Assembly (NCBI RefSeq): GCF_001007995.1
Contig: NZ_CP011389.1
Span: forward strand, 2,240,001-2,304,000
Direction: 5' to 3'
DNA from: Deinococcus soli (ex Cha et al. 2016)
Lineage (GTDB): Bacteria; Deinococcota; Deinococci; Deinococcales; Deinococcaceae
DNA length: 64,000 nt
The notes under the pieces are model-generated. The model was not told the origin of the DNA and made no database searches. It was given only the letters and a program-made list of their open reading frames with translations. The position numbers and the translations under genes are program-made. Below, piece by piece: positions 31,734 to 41,839 of the stretch (position 1 is its first letter; each line of letters starts with the position of its first letter).

Positions 31734-33209
31734 TCACCGCAGGAGATCCAGGGTCGCGCCGTACAGCCCGACGAACGCGTCCTCCTGCAGGGGCCCCGGG
31801 GCGTTCCAGGTGGCACTCACGCAGTACGTGCGCCCGGTCAGGGTGGTGATCTGCGTGGTCAGGTTCAGCACGCCGGGCTCGCTGCCGCCCTTGTAACTCA
31901 CGCTGCGGAAGCGCGCCGGGTCGGCCACGCCGGGGTTCAGCTGCGTCTCCTTCAGGGCCGCCACCCCGGCCATCAGGCGGCACAGCGTGGCCGGTGTAGC
32001 GAACCACTCCACGTCCCGCGCCAGGGGGCCGCCCGCGAAGTCGGTGGCGGCGGGCAGCGGCGCCATGCGGGCGCGGTCCAGCACCGCCCGGCGCGCGGGC
32101 ACGTTCAGGACAGCGGCGCGGTACGCGGCGAGCAGCGCGGCGTTCGCGGGATTCTTCAGGGCGAAGGCCTCGCGGGTGCTGGGGAAGGGCCGCTGGCCGA
32201 ACCGGGCCTCCACGCCCGCGCGGCCCACCACGCCCAGCAGCAGGTCGGTGGCGGTGTTGTCGCTCTGCGCGATCATCCGCGCCGCCAGGTCCCGCAGCGT
32301 GTAGCGGCTGCCGGTGGGGGCGTCCTGCAGGGTGCCGCTGGGCAGGCTGCGGTCTGCGTCGGTCAGGGTCACCTCGTCCGTCCACTGTTTCTGCCCGGCG
32401 CTCACCTGTGATTGCAGTTCGGCCAGGATCGCCAGCTTGAACGTGGACCCGACCGCCAGGGGCCGCGTGACGTTCAGCGCGGCGGCAGGCGTGGGCGCCC
32501 CCACCTCCTGCACGAGCAGGCTGACCTGACCGGGCAGGGCAGCAAAGGCCGCGCGGGTCTCGTCCAGCGACGTGAAGACCGGCGGGGGCGGCGTGAGGAG
32601 CAGTCCCGTCACGCGGCCCTGGTCGTCCAGCGAGAACTGCGTCACGTTCAGCTGCCCCCGCTCGAAGATCAGCCCCGCGATCTGCGCGCCGACCCGCACG
32701 TCCTTCAGGGCGCCGAACTGCGCCGTGACGTCCGCCAGCAGGGCGCGCAGCTGCGCCTCCGGCACGGCCGCCAGGAAGGACGGGGCGAACAGCGTGGCGT
32801 CGAACGGCCCGCCGAAGATGCGGGTCAGCACCTCGCGCGGCGAACCCACCCCGGGAGCCTGGGCTGTCGTCAGGAGCGGCGCGAACCGCAGGCCCGTGAA
32901 GCGTCCCTGGTCGTCCAGCGCGGCCAGCACGTTCAGTTCACCGCGTTCGAACACCGCCACGAGCAGGTCGCCGCGCGGCTCGGTCCGCACGAACGCACCC
33001 AGCTGGGCAGTCAGGCCGTCCAGGGCCGCCTGGAGCGCCTCGGTCGGCAGGGCCGCCAGGAAGGACGGCGCCAGCCACGCCGGCTGCACCGGCCCGCTGA
33101 ACAGGCGCGTCACGGCGGCCGCCGGACTGGATGGCGTCTGAGTGGGCGTCTGGGCCTGCGCGGGCAGGGTGGCGGTCAGGACGATCAGGGCAGCGGTGAG
33201 GGGGCGCAT
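31734..33209 (-). CDS. Secreted class A beta-lactamase-like serine hydrolase with duplicated N-terminal domain
   Basis: A 491-residue exported protein (signal peptide to AQA near residue 20). Residues about 27-110 and 120-205 are two copies of one alpha+beta domain (each with LF-PSFLAA-P, Q-GAF/L and GELNV / GQLNV), similar to DUF3887-type modules. The C-terminal 270 residues are a class A beta-lactamase/PBP fold with STFK, the SDN-type motif AQSDNT, and KGG in place of KTG. All three motifs are kept, so it may be an active esterase, peptidase or lactamase on cell-wall-related substrates. It is not clearly a resistance enzyme. Confidence 0.8.
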   Translation of the reverse strand: MRPLTAALIVLTATLPAQAQTPTQTPSSPAAAVTRLFSGPVQPAWLAPSFLAALPTEALQAALDGLTAQLGAFVRTEPRGDLLVAVFERGELNVLAALDDQGRFTGLRFAPLLTTAQAPGVGSPREVLTRIFGGPFDATLFAPSFLAAVPEAQLRALLADVTAQFGALKDVRVGAQIAGLIFERGQLNVTQFSLDDQGRVTGLLLTPPPPVFTSLDETRAAFAALPGQVSLLVQEVGAPTPAAALNVTRPLAVGSTFKLAILAELQSQVSAGQKQWTDEVTLTDADRSLPSGTLQDAPTGSRYTLRDLAARMIAQSDNTATDLLLGVVGRAGVEARFGQRPFPSTREAFALKNPANAALLAAYRAAVLNVPARRAVLDRARMAPLPAATDFAGGPLARDVEWFATPATLCRLMAGVAALKETQLNPGVADPARFRSVSYKGGSEPGVLNLTTQITTLTGRTYCVSATWNAPGPLQEDAFVGLYGATLDLLR

Positions 33210-33270
33210 GCCCCTGACTACGCCAGTGGGCGGGTGCGGGTTCCGGGGGCCGCCGCCTATACTTCAGGGC

Positions 33271-33564
33271 ATGATTGACGCGGCCCAGATCGACCATCTC
33301 GCGCAGCTCGCGCGGCTGCACCTGACTCCGGAGGAACGCGCGGCCATGCAGGCCGACCTGACCCGCGTGCTCGGCTACTTCGAACAGCTGAATGAGGTGG
33401 ACACCGGCGGCGTGCCGGAGATGCAGCGCCCCGTGACCCTCGTGAACGTCCTGCGCGACGACGTGGCGGGCGACGTGTTCCCCGTGGCGACCGTCACTGC
33501 TCTGGCGCCCGAGAGCATGCCCGACGGCCACATCCGCGTGCCCCGCACCGTGGAGACCGACTGA
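33271..33564 (+). CDS. gatC: Asp-tRNA(Asn)/Glu-tRNA(Gln) amidotransferase subunit C
   Basis: A 97-residue GatC of standard length: [32 protein letters not shown] and [16 protein letters not shown] are its conserved blocks. It stabilises the GatAB amidase-kinase that converts Glu-tRNA(Gln) and/or Asp-tRNA(Asn); gatA and gatB are not in this window. TATACT ends seven bases before the ATG (leaderless). Its stop overlaps a 23-codon frame that leads directly into serS. Confidence 0.93.
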   Translation: MIDAAQIDHLAQLARLHLTPEERAAMQADLTRVLGYFEQLNEVDTGGVPEMQRPVTLVNVLRDDVAGDVFPVATVTALAPESMPDGHIRVPRTVETD

Positions 33565-33635
33565 TGACGGGCAAGACGCTCAGGGGCGGCCCCTCGCTTG
33601 ACTTGATGGTCACCGACCGTCTCTGGAGGCTGTGA
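33564..33635 (+). CDS. Possible 23-codon linking ORF between gatC and serS
   Basis: ATG 33564 overlaps the gatC stop (TGATG), and the frame ends in a TGA that overlaps the serS ATG at 33635 (TGATG again). It would encode a 23-residue peptide starting [12 protein letters not shown]. The exact fit at both ends suggests translational coupling through the gap, with the serS site TGGAGG inside it. No homology is apparent, and it could be chance. Confidence 0.3.
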   Translation: MTGKTLRGGPSLDLMVTDRLWRL

Positions 33636-34912
33636 TGCTCGACATCAAGTTCATCCGTGAGAACGCCGGGGCCGTGAAGCACGCCGTGGAGGTCAAGGGC
33701 GTGCCCATCGACATCGACGACCTGCTGCGCATCGACCGCGAACTGGTGGACCTCAAGCAGCGCGTGGAGGCCATGCAGGCCGAACGCAACGCCAACGCCA
33801 AACTGGTGCCCAAGGCGACGCCCGAGGAGCGACCCACGCTGATCCAGCGCGGCAAGGACCTGGCCGAGGAGATCAAGTTGCTCGACCCGGCCCTGCGCGC
33901 CCACGAGGACAACCTCAGGCAGCTGCTGCTGCGCGTGCCGAACATCCCGCACGCCTCGGTGCCGGTCGGCAAGGACGACAATGACAACGTCGAGCTGCGC
34001 CGCGAAGGAACGCTCCCCGCGTTCGAGTTCACGCCGCGCGATCAGGTGGACCTGCTGGAGGGTCAGGGCTGGAGTGACTTCGAGCGGGTGGCGCGCGTGT
34101 CCGGGAGCCGCAGCTACCTTCTGAAGGGCGAGGGCGCGCTGCTGGAGATGGCCGTGCAGATGTTCGCCATGAGCTTCCTGGCGGGGCGGGGCTTCACGCC
34201 GCTGAGCACGACCGCACTGGTGCGCCCCGAGACGCTCGTGAACTCCGGGCACTTCCCCGGCGACGAGGAGAGCGTGTACAAGCTCGAAGGTGACGAGCTG
34301 ATGCTGGCCGGCACCGCCGAGGTGCCCGTGAACAGCCTGTATGCCGGTGAGCAGCTGAGCGCCGACCAGCTGCCGATGGCGTTCTCCGCGATCAGCGGCG
34401 CGTTCCGCCGCGAGGCCGGGAGCGCCGGGCGGGACGTGCGCGGCCTGATCCGCGTGCATGAGTTCCGCAAGGTCGAGCAGTACGTCATCTGCCGCGCCGA
34501 CGAGCAGGAGGGCATGAAGTGGTTCGAGACCCTGCTCGGCAACGCCGAGGCGATTCTGCAGGCGCTGGAACTGCCGTACCGCGTGGTGCAGAACTGCACG
34601 GGCGACATGGGCGCGGGCAAGGTCCTGATGTACGACATCGAGACCTGGGTGCCCAGCGAGCAGAAGTACCGCGAGACGCACTCCTGCTCGTACCTGGGCG
34701 ACTGGCAGGCCCGCCGCACCGGCCTGCGCTACCGCGACGAGACCGGCAAGCTGGTGTACGCGCACACCCTGAACAACACCGGGATCGCCACGCCGCGCAT
34801 CCTGGTGCCGCTGCTGGAAAACCACCAGCGGGCCGACGGGACCATCCACGTCCCCGAGGCGCTACGCCCGTACCTGGGTGGCAAGGCCGTCCTGGGCCAG
34901 CCCGTCCACTGA
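33635..34912 (+). CDS. serS: Seryl-tRNA synthetase
   Basis: A 425-residue class II synthetase that charges tRNA-Ser. The N-terminal long antiparallel coiled coil (residues 30-100) grips the tRNA variable arm. The catalytic domain has LAGTAEVPVNSLY, FRREAGSAGRDVRGLIRVHE (motif 2) and HTLNNTGIATPRIL (motif 3). ATG 33635 is preceded by TGGAGG. A terminator hairpin lies 16 bp after the stop. Confidence 0.96.
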   Translation: MLDIKFIRENAGAVKHAVEVKGVPIDIDDLLRIDRELVDLKQRVEAMQAERNANAKLVPKATPEERPTLIQRGKDLAEEIKLLDPALRAHEDNLRQLLLRVPNIPHASVPVGKDDNDNVELRREGTLPAFEFTPRDQVDLLEGQGWSDFERVARVSGSRSYLLKGEGALLEMAVQMFAMSFLAGRGFTPLSTTALVRPETLVNSGHFPGDEESVYKLEGDELMLAGTAEVPVNSLYAGEQLSADQLPMAFSAISGAFRREAGSAGRDVRGLIRVHEFRKVEQYVICRADEQEGMKWFETLLGNAEAILQALELPYRVVQNCTGDMGAGKVLMYDIETWVPSEQKYRETHSCSYLGDWQARRTGLRYRDETGKLVYAHTLNNTGIATPRILVPLLENHQRADGTIHVPEALRPYLGGKAVLGQPVH

Positions 34913-34928
34913 CTTCAGGAACGGGGGA

Positions 34929-34959
34929 GAGGGGGGCCGCGCTGACCTGCGGCCCCCTC
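34929..34959 (+). terminator. Terminator of gatC-serS
   Basis: GAGGGGGGCCGC (34929-34940) and GCGGCCCCCTC (34949-34959) form an 11-bp stem with one bulged base. Confidence 0.55.
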
Positions 34960-34986
34960 CTCATGCGTGCCCGGTACCCTGCCGTT

Positions 34987-35553
34987 ATGAAGGCTGCCGG
35001 TCTGAACCTCCTGCGGGCCGCCCTGCTGCCGCTGCTCCTGCTCACGCCCGCGCAGGCCGGGGGTGCGGCGCAGCCCGCCTGGATCGGCCGCGCGGTAGAC
35101 GTGCCCGCCACGCCATTGTGCCGGGCGCTGGGCTGCACCCTCCAGACCGTCCGCGAGAACACCCCGGATACCCTGGGCGGACATGACGGCCAGCAGCGCA
35201 CCTACCGCACCGCGAGCGGCTGGCGGCTGGAGGTGGACGTCCGCCCCGGCGGGCGGGTCAGCGGCGCGCGCCTGCTGCGCCCCGGCGCCCCGCGCGGCAC
35301 GCGCCTGACCGACGCGCAGACCCGCGAGGCCGCCGCGTTCCTGAGCGCCCTGACCGGTCGGGCCTTCCGACCACAGGCCGTGCAGGCCTGCCTGAACGCC
35401 GGGCTGGCCGCGCAGGCCCGGGACTTCGACGCCTACGGCCCTGCCGACCCCCTGAGCCGCTGGAGCACGCCCGCCGGGTGGGCATTCCGGGCGCGCTGTG
35501 GCGTGGCGGGCGCGGGCGCGCTGGGCGTGTGGGCCGGGTGGAGGCAGGGCTGA
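34987..35553 (+). CDS. Secreted hypothetical protein
   Basis: A 188-residue protein with a signal peptide (LLRAALLPLLLLTPAQA, cut near residue 24). The mature part has four cysteines (CRALGC, QACLNAG, FRARCG), which fit two disulfides in an exported protein. No family recognised. TACCCT ends six bases before the ATG. The next gene starts 32 bp downstream with its own leaderless -10. Confidence 0.6.
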   Translation: MKAAGLNLLRAALLPLLLLTPAQAGGAAQPAWIGRAVDVPATPLCRALGCTLQTVRENTPDTLGGHDGQQRTYRTASGWRLEVDVRPGGRVSGARLLRPGAPRGTRLTDAQTREAAAFLSALTGRAFRPQAVQACLNAGLAAQARDFDAYGPADPLSRWSTPAGWAFRARCGVAGAGALGVWAGWRQG

Positions 35554-35585
35554 CCGCGCCGGGCCGCGCGGCGTACACTGCCCGC

Positions 35586-36140
35586 ATGACCAAACCGCTG
35601 CTGGACCCGGCCGCCCTGGCCCCCATGGGCGCCACGCCCGAGGACGTCCGCGCCCGTCTGGACCGCGAACTCGACCTGTTCCACGCGCACCTGCGGACCC
35701 GCCAGCAAGACTGGACCCGCACCCAGCCCGGGCGCGACTGGAGCCCCGCGCAGGAGGCCGAGCACGTCCTGAAGATCAACGACTCCATCGCGCGCGGCGT
35801 CGGTCTGCTGCTCTCGGAGCGGGAACTGCGCCCCATGCCGCAGACCCCCGGTGAACTCACGCCCGACGGCCGTCGCGTCGCCCCGCCCCATACCCAGCCC
35901 GGCGACACGGGCCTCGCCTGGGACGACCTGGACGCCACCTGGGCGCACAGCCGCGCGGGCCTGAGCACCGTCACGGGCGCGCTGCGGGCCACGCCCGGCC
36001 GCACCCTCTGGCACCCCTTCTTCGGGGAACTCGACGCGCTGGACTGGACCCGCATGGTCGCCGCGCACCTGTACCAGCACCGCAAGGCCCTGGAGCGCAG
36101 CGCCCAGCCGCAGAGCCTTCAGGAGCCGAGCCTCCCGTGA
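35586..36140 (+). CDS. DinB-like four-helix-bundle protein
   Basis: A 184-residue protein with the DinB/YfiT pattern of three metal-binding histidines: EAEHVLKIND near residue 60, and HPFFGELDALDW and VAAHLYQHRKAL near the C-terminus. DinB-fold proteins are metal-dependent, often thiol or cofactor-linked transferases; several are stress-induced in Deinococcus. TACACT ends six bases before the ATG. It overlaps the next gene by four bases, so the two are coupled. Confidence 0.75.
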   Translation: MTKPLLDPAALAPMGATPEDVRARLDRELDLFHAHLRTRQQDWTRTQPGRDWSPAQEAEHVLKINDSIARGVGLLLSERELRPMPQTPGELTPDGRRVAPPHTQPGDTGLAWDDLDATWAHSRAGLSTVTGALRATPGRTLWHPFFGELDALDWTRMVAAHLYQHRKALERSAQPQSLQEPSLP

Positions 36141-36568
36141 CGGCCCCGACCTCCCGCACGGACAAGGGCACGCGCGGCTTCGAACTGGACCTGCACGTCA
36201 CCTTCACCCGCCCGCTGCCCGAAGCGCAGGCCCGCGCCGCGCTGCTGGCCCTGCCGGGCTTCACGGTGGACCTGTACCGCCCGCATCCCAACCCCACCGG
36301 ACAGAGGCCCACCCAGACGCCAGAGGAGGCCCCGGGTGTACCCTCCGCGCGCCTGACCGGCCCCCTGACCGACCCGGACGCCATCCGCGCCGGACTGGCC
36401 GCGCTGCTGGGCGGCGACGCCCGTTACGTCGAGGTCGGCCTGCGCGGCTTCCTGCGCAGCGCCCAGGGGCAGACCGAATGGATGCCCTGGCGCCGCAACG
36501 TCGTCCTGCCGCGCGCCGACGTCGCCCGCGTCACCTTCGAGGAGAGCATCCGCTACGTGCTGGAGTGA
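36137..36568 (+). CDS. Hypothetical protein coupled to the DinB-like gene
   Basis: A 143-residue acidic/neutral protein starting with GTG that overlaps the DinB-like stop (GTGA). It has two alternating beta-alpha units (FELDLHVTFTRPLPEAQARAAL and RYVEVGLRGFL), possibly a ferredoxin-like fold. No family recognised. A perfect hairpin and repeat copy follow 6 bp after the stop. Confidence 0.6.
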   Translation: MTAPTSRTDKGTRGFELDLHVTFTRPLPEAQARAALLALPGFTVDLYRPHPNPTGQRPTQTPEEAPGVPSARLTGPLTDPDAIRAGLAALLGGDARYVEVGLRGFLRSAQGQTEWMPWRRNVVLPRADVARVTFEESIRYVLE

Positions 36569-36574
36569 CATCGA

Positions 36575-36612
36575 CTCGGGTGGACTGGTTTTTGCCAACC
36601 AGTCCACCCGAG
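36575..36612. terminator. Perfect 16-bp hairpin, variable arm of dispersed repeat copy 3
   Basis: CTCGGGTGGACTGGTT (36575-36590) and AACCAGTCCACCCGAG (36597-36612) enclose TTTGCC. It begins 6 bp after a stop codon and probably terminates the 34987-36568 gene group. It is also the hairpin part of the repeat that continues to about 36651. Confidence 0.7.
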
Positions 36613-36651
36613 CGGATGCGACTCGCAGAGCTGCCCCGCAGAGTAGGAGAG
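36609..36651 (-). repeat. Dispersed repeat, copy 3 (core)
   Basis: On the minus strand: CTCTGCGGGGCAGCTCTGCG, then AGTCGCATCCGCTCG, running into the 16-bp hairpin. Same core as the other four copies. Confidence 0.65.
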
Positions 36652-36748
36652 AAAGGGGATCCGGGAGTGGAGTGGGGGAATCGGTGTCGTTCCAGTCCCT
36701 CCACGAAACGGACGGGCTCCCGCTCATGCGAGGCCCGGAGGCTGAACC

Positions 36749-38905
36749 TCAACTTCCGGGCCGCAGGGGCAGGGTCCGCAGGCGCTGGCCGGTCAGGGTG
36801 AACACCGCGTTCGCCACGGCGGCCGCCGCCGGGCCCATCACGGGTTCCCCCAGGCCCTGCGGGTCCTCGCCGCTCTCGATCAGGAGCACCTCGACTTCCG
36901 GCGCGTCCCGCAGGGGCAGGAGGCGGTACCGGTCGAAGTTCGATTCGACCACCCGCCCGTCCTGAATGGTCAGTTCCTCGTGCAGCGCGGAACTCAGGGC
37001 CATCATTACCGACCCCTGGATCTGCAGTCGCGCGCCGTCCGGGTTCACGACCAGCCCGGGGTCCACGGCGACCGTCACGCGGTGCACCTGCACCCGCCCA
37101 TCCTCCACCGAGACCTCCGCGACCAGTGCCGAGGCGGTGTTCAGGTCCAGGCAGCACGCCACGCCCCGTGCCCGGCCTGCCGCGACGGGCGTGCCCCACC
37201 CGGCCGCCCGAGCGGCGCGCTCCAGCACGGTCCGCAGGCGACCCCCGTCCCCGCCGGGCCCCAGGTGCCGCAGCCGGAACGCCAGTGGGTCCGCCTGCGC
37301 CGCGTGCGCGAGTTCATCCATGAAGCTCTCCAGCGCGAACGTGTTCGGCAGCACGCCCAGCCCGCGCCAGTACCCGGTCGGGACGGGCAGCGCCTCGCGG
37401 CGGTTCACGACCCGGTACGCCGGGAGGTCGTACGGCAGGAACTGCCCCGCCAGGCCGCCCGGATCGAAGCCCAGCGCGTCCCGCACGAACTCCGGCAGGC
37501 CGGTCTGCCCCCAGATGATGTCGCCGCCCGCCGTGAACTGCTCCACGCCCCGCAGCCCACCGTCCGCGCCCACACTGCCGCGCAGGACGTGATGGGTGGG
37601 CGGCCGGTAGAAGGCGTGCTGGAGGTCCTCCTCGCGCGTCCAGCCGACATGCACGGGCCTGCCGACCGCCGCCGAGAGCCGCGCGGCCTCCAGCGCCGCA
37701 TGCTGCCCCGCCTTGCGCCCGAAGCCGCCGCCCAGCTGCGTCGGGTGGACCAGCACCTCGCGGTCCTTACCGAACACGCCGCGCAGGTCGTCGATGACCA
37801 TCTGCGGGTACTGCGTGGACGCCCACACCTCGATCCGCCCGCCCGCCTGCACGTCCGCCAGCGCCGCCAGCGGTTCCAGGTGCGCGTGCGCGGCCAGCGG
37901 CGTGCGGTACTCGGCCTGCACCACCGTCCCCCCGGAAAGGGCCGCGCGGACGTTCCCGCGCCGCCGCAGCACCGAGCCCGACCCCGCCTGAATCTGCGCG
38001 TCCAGGTCGGCGCTGCTGGCAGTCGTGCCGCCCTCCCAGCGCAGGTCCAGGGAGGGCAGCGCCGCGCGGGCCTGCGTGCGCGTCCGCGCGACCACCCCCG
38101 CAAAACCCGCTTTCAGGTCGATCACGACCCGCACCACGCCCGGCTGCCGCCCCGCCGCGCCCGCCGACGCCGACACCAGCCGCGCCCCGAACCTCGGCGG
38201 GCGCGCCACCGCCCCGAACAGCATGCCCGGCAGGCGCGCGTCGTACCCGTACGTGGCCGTGCCCAGCACCTTGTCCCGGAAGTCCGTGCGCGGCATGGCC
38301 CGCCCGATCCGCTTGAAGTCCCGCCGCGCCTTCAGCGTGGGGGCGGCCTCCGGGATCACCCATTCGCCCTGCTTGCCCGCCACGACCTGCGCGTACGGGA
38401 TGCGCTGGCGCGAACCCGCCAAGAAGAACGACCCACCCGCTGCCGTCAGCCGCGCCGCCGGAACGCCCAGCTGCCGCGCCGCCTCCTCCCGCAGCAGTTC
38501 CCGCAGGGTCGCCGCTGCCTCGCGCAGGGGCCGGTACAGCGCCTTTACGCTGGTCGAACCGAACGTGAACATCGTCCCGCCCGCGTACCCGCGCGCCGTG
38601 TCCGCCTGCCGAACCGTCAGCTGCTCCGGCGTGACCTCCAGTTCCTCCGCCGCAATCTGAGCCAGCGCCGTGTGAATGCCCTGCCCCATCTCGACCTTCG
38701 GGACGAAGAACGTCACCCCGGCGGGCGTCACCTCGAACCACAGGTCCGGGTCGCGGGGCGCGTCCTGCGGCCCGGTGCCGTTCTCCTCGATGAACTCCAC
38801 GAGCGCCGGGCGGCCCGCGGTCAGCGCCAGCGGCACCCCCACCACCAGCAGGCCCGCGCCACTCCCCAGGCCGATCAGGACCCGGCGGCGCGTGACGGGC
38901 TTCAC
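36749..38905 (-). CDS. Molybdenum hydroxylase large subunit (isoquinoline 1-oxidoreductase/aldehyde oxidase type)
   Basis: A 718-residue molybdopterin-binding subunit of the xanthine dehydrogenase superfamily. An N-terminal Tat signal (TRRRVLIGLGSGAGLLVVG) shows export. Then come FFVPKVEMGQGIHTALAQI, TQLGGGFGRKAGQHAAL for the cofactor, YWRGLGVLPNTFALESFMDE, and near the end GLGEPVMGPAAAAVANA with the catalytic Glu region. It hydroxylates N-heterocycles or aldehydes with water. GTG 38905 overlaps the stop of the Fe-S subunit gene. No FAD subunit is present, as in the IorAB group, which passes electrons to a cytochrome. Confidence 0.85.
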   Translation of the reverse strand: MKPVTRRRVLIGLGSGAGLLVVGVPLALTAGRPALVEFIEENGTGPQDAPRDPDLWFEVTPAGVTFFVPKVEMGQGIHTALAQIAAEELEVTPEQLTVRQADTARGYAGGTMFTFGSTSVKALYRPLREAAATLRELLREEAARQLGVPAARLTAAGGSFFLAGSRQRIPYAQVVAGKQGEWVIPEAAPTLKARRDFKRIGRAMPRTDFRDKVLGTATYGYDARLPGMLFGAVARPPRFGARLVSASAGAAGRQPGVVRVVIDLKAGFAGVVARTRTQARAALPSLDLRWEGGTTASSADLDAQIQAGSGSVLRRRGNVRAALSGGTVVQAEYRTPLAAHAHLEPLAALADVQAGGRIEVWASTQYPQMVIDDLRGVFGKDREVLVHPTQLGGGFGRKAGQHAALEAARLSAAVGRPVHVGWTREEDLQHAFYRPPTHHVLRGSVGADGGLRGVEQFTAGGDIIWGQTGLPEFVRDALGFDPGGLAGQFLPYDLPAYRVVNRREALPVPTGYWRGLGVLPNTFALESFMDELAHAAQADPLAFRLRHLGPGGDGGRLRTVLERAARAAGWGTPVAAGRARGVACCLDLNTASALVAEVSVEDGRVQVHRVTVAVDPGLVVNPDGARLQIQGSVMMALSSALHEELTIQDGRVVESNFDRYRLLPLRDAPEVEVLLIESGEDPQGLGEPVMGPAAAAVANAVFTLTGQRLRTLPLRPGS

Positions 38906-39378
38906 AGGCCCTCCCGTTTCAGTTCCGCGGCGCGGGCGACCGCCCGGCGGATCGCGTTGTACCCGCCGCAGCGGCACAGGTTGATGCCCGCCGCCTCCTC
39001 GATCTGCGCGGGCGTGGGGTCCGGGGTGCGCCCCAGCAGCGCCACTGCCGACATCAGGTGCCCGGGCAGGCACCACCCGCACTGCAACGGATTTTCCAGG
39101 AACGCCTGCTGCACCGGATGCAACTGCTCCCCACGCGCCAGTCCCTCCACGGTCGTCACCTCCCGCCCTGCGGCCGCGCTCGCCGGGGTCAGGCACGCGC
39201 GGGTCACCTGCCCGCCGACCAGCACCGTGCAGCTGCCGCACGCGCCGATCCCGCAGCCGTAGTGCGTGCCGGTCAGGCCCAGTTCATCGCGCAGCACCCA
39301 CACCAGCATCTCGTCCGGGTGCGCCACCTCGCGGCGCTGGCCGTTCACGGTCAGCTGCACGCCGACCCCTGCCCACAT
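38902..39378 (-). CDS. Molybdenum hydroxylase [2Fe-2S] small subunit
   Basis: A 158-residue ferredoxin-like subunit with both cluster motifs: plant-type GCGIGACGSCTVLVGG...RACL (residues about 41-61) and the C-terminal four-helix QCGWCLPGHL...NLCRCGGYN. It carries electrons from the molybdenum centre and travels through the Tat system with the signal-bearing large subunit, whose gene it overlaps by four bases. Confidence 0.9.
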   Translation of the reverse strand: MWAGVGVQLTVNGQRREVAHPDEMLVWVLRDELGLTGTHYGCGIGACGSCTVLVGGQVTRACLTPASAAAGREVTTVEGLARGEQLHPVQQAFLENPLQCGWCLPGHLMSAVALLGRTPDPTPAQIEEAAGINLCRCGGYNAIRRAVARAAELKREGL

Positions 39379-39436
39379 TCGTTCATGAAGCCAGCTTAAG
39401 CACGGTGGCGCGCGGGACGTGTACGCGGTCCCGCCG

Positions 39437-40624
39437 TCAGCCGCCGCCCAGCAGCCAGCCCAGCGCCGCGCAGACCGGCACGACCACCCACGCCGGGACC
39501 CGCCCAGCCGTCAGCGCCGCGTAGGCCAGCAGCACGCCCGCCAGGTCGGCCGGGCCGCGCACCGCGCCCGTGAACACCGGCGTGTACAGCGCCGCCAGCA
39601 GCAGGCCCACCACGCCCGCGTTCACGCCCGCCAGCGCCGCGCGCGCGCCCATGCGGCCACTCAGCGCGGACCAGAACGGCAGCGCTCCCAGCATGAGCAG
39701 CGCGCCCGGCAGGAAGATGCCCAGCGTGCCCAGCAGCGCCCCCACCCCTGCCCCCAGGCCCAGGGCGGGCGCGGCGGCGGCCCCCAGGTACGACGCGAAG
39801 GTGAACAGCGGCCCCGGCATGGCGTTCGCCGCGCCGTAGCCGGCCACGAACGCCCCGTGCGGCAGCAGGGCCGGCACGAACGCGGGTTCCAGCAGCGGCA
39901 GCACCACGTGACCCCCGCCGAACACCAGCGCGCCCGCCCGGAAGGTCGCCCACAGCAGCGCCCAGCCGCCCCCCAGGGCCGACAGGCCCGCGAGGGTGAC
40001 CGCCAGCGCCGCGCACAGGGCCAGCAGCGCCGTGCCCGCCCGGCGCGACACCGGCACGCGCAGCGCCTGCCCCTCTGTGACCGGCGCCGTCAGGGTGCGC
40101 CAGCCGATCAGCGCGCACAGGCCCAGCACGCCCAGCGTGCCCCACCCGCCCGCCCCCGGCCACCACGCGGGCAGGACCAGCAGCGCCGCCGCCGCGCCCA
40201 GCGCCAGCCCCGCCCGCACCCGGTCCATCACCAGCGCGCCCCACATGCCCGCCACCGCCTGCGCCACGACCGCCACGGCCGCCAGCTTCACGCCCTGCAC
40301 CCACCCCGCCCCGTCCGCCGCGCCGCCCGCCAGCGTCCCGCCCAGCAGCGCCATGAGCAGCGCGCTCGGCAGCGTGAACCCCAGCCACGCCGCGCCCGCC
40401 CCCGCCCACCCGGCCCGGCGCAGACCCACCGCCAGCCCCACCTGCGAGCTGCTCGGGCCCGGCAGGAAGTTCGCCACCGCCACCAGCTCCGCGTACTCCG
40501 CGTCACTGAGCCACGCGCGGCGCTCCACGAACTCCGCCCGGAAGAAGCCCAGGTGCGCCACCGGCCCCCCGAAACTCGACAGGCCCAGCCGCAGGAACAC
40601 CGTGAAGACCTCCAGAACGTGCAT
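39437..40624 (-). CDS. Chromate transporter family (ChrA-like) protein
   Basis: A 395-residue long-chain CHR protein with about 10-12 helices and two homologous halves. Each has the CHR motif: FLRLGLSSFGGPVAHLGFFR and FRAGALVFGGGHVVLPLLEP; NFLPGPSSSQVGLAVG and NAMPGPLFTFASYLG. The family exports chromate; many members have other anion roles. TACGCT ends seven bases before the ATG. It is divergent from the next gene. Confidence 0.88.
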   Translation of the reverse strand: MHVLEVFTVFLRLGLSSFGGPVAHLGFFRAEFVERRAWLSDAEYAELVAVANFLPGPSSSQVGLAVGLRRAGWAGAGAAWLGFTLPSALLMALLGGTLAGGAADGAGWVQGVKLAAVAVVAQAVAGMWGALVMDRVRAGLALGAAAALLVLPAWWPGAGGWGTLGVLGLCALIGWRTLTAPVTEGQALRVPVSRRAGTALLALCAALAVTLAGLSALGGGWALLWATFRAGALVFGGGHVVLPLLEPAFVPALLPHGAFVAGYGAANAMPGPLFTFASYLGAAAAPALGLGAGVGALLGTLGIFLPGALLMLGALPFWSALSGRMGARAALAGVNAGVVGLLLAALYTPVFTGAVRGPADLAGVLLAYAALTAGRVPAWVVVPVCAALGWLLGGG

Positions 40625-40708
40625 GCCGAACAGCGTACCGGACCGCCCGTCAGGCCCGCCTCCGGCCCCGGGCCGCTCCTCACGCGGGAATGCACGAGAA
40701 TGCCGGGT

Positions 40709-41500
<792 letters not shown>

Positions 41501-41511
41501 ATCACCCCCGA

Positions 41512-41548
41512 GGGCCGCGGCGGGGTACCCTCCCCGCCGCGGCCCTTT
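41512..41548 (+). terminator. Terminator before the tRNA-Leu promoter
   Basis: GGGCCGCGGCGGGG (41512-41525) pairs exactly with CCCCGCCGCGGCCC (41532-41545), followed by TTT. Confidence 0.8.
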
Positions 41549-41569
41549 CACGTCCGGGGCCGGGGGGTG

Positions 41570-41598
41570 TTGACAGTTTCGGCACTCGCCTATAAAGT
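41570..41598 (+). promoter_or_regulatory. Promoter of tRNA-Leu
   Basis: A consensus -35 TTGACA (41570-41575) and TAAAGT (41593-41598, within TATAAAGT) are separated by 17 bp. It is the most canonical sigma-70 promoter in the window and lies about 50 bp upstream of the tRNA. Confidence 0.8.
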
Positions 41599-41646
41599 AA
41601 GCGAGCCCTGAAACGCGCCCGAGCGCGGGCGAGAATACCAAAGGTG

Positions 41647-41732
<86 letters not shown>

Positions 41733-41736
41733 CACA

Positions 41737-41773
41737 GAAGGCCCCAGCAGAAATGCCGGGGCCTTCCTGTATT
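41737..41773 (+). terminator. Terminator of tRNA-Leu
   Basis: GAAGGCCCC (41737-41745) pairs with GGGGCCTTC (41758-41766), followed by CTGTATT. Confidence 0.7.
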
Positions 41774-41839
41774 ACATGACGATCAGACAGCAGCGGAAGG
41801 GAGACCAGTGCGGCCTCCCCTCCGCTGCAGTTCCGTTCC

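Noticed and set aside
31734..33209. Antibiotic-resistance beta-lactamase
   Set aside because: Although SxxK, SDN and KxG motifs are present, the two extra N-terminal domains and the KGG variant argue for a different serine hydrolase; resistance cannot be claimed from sequence.
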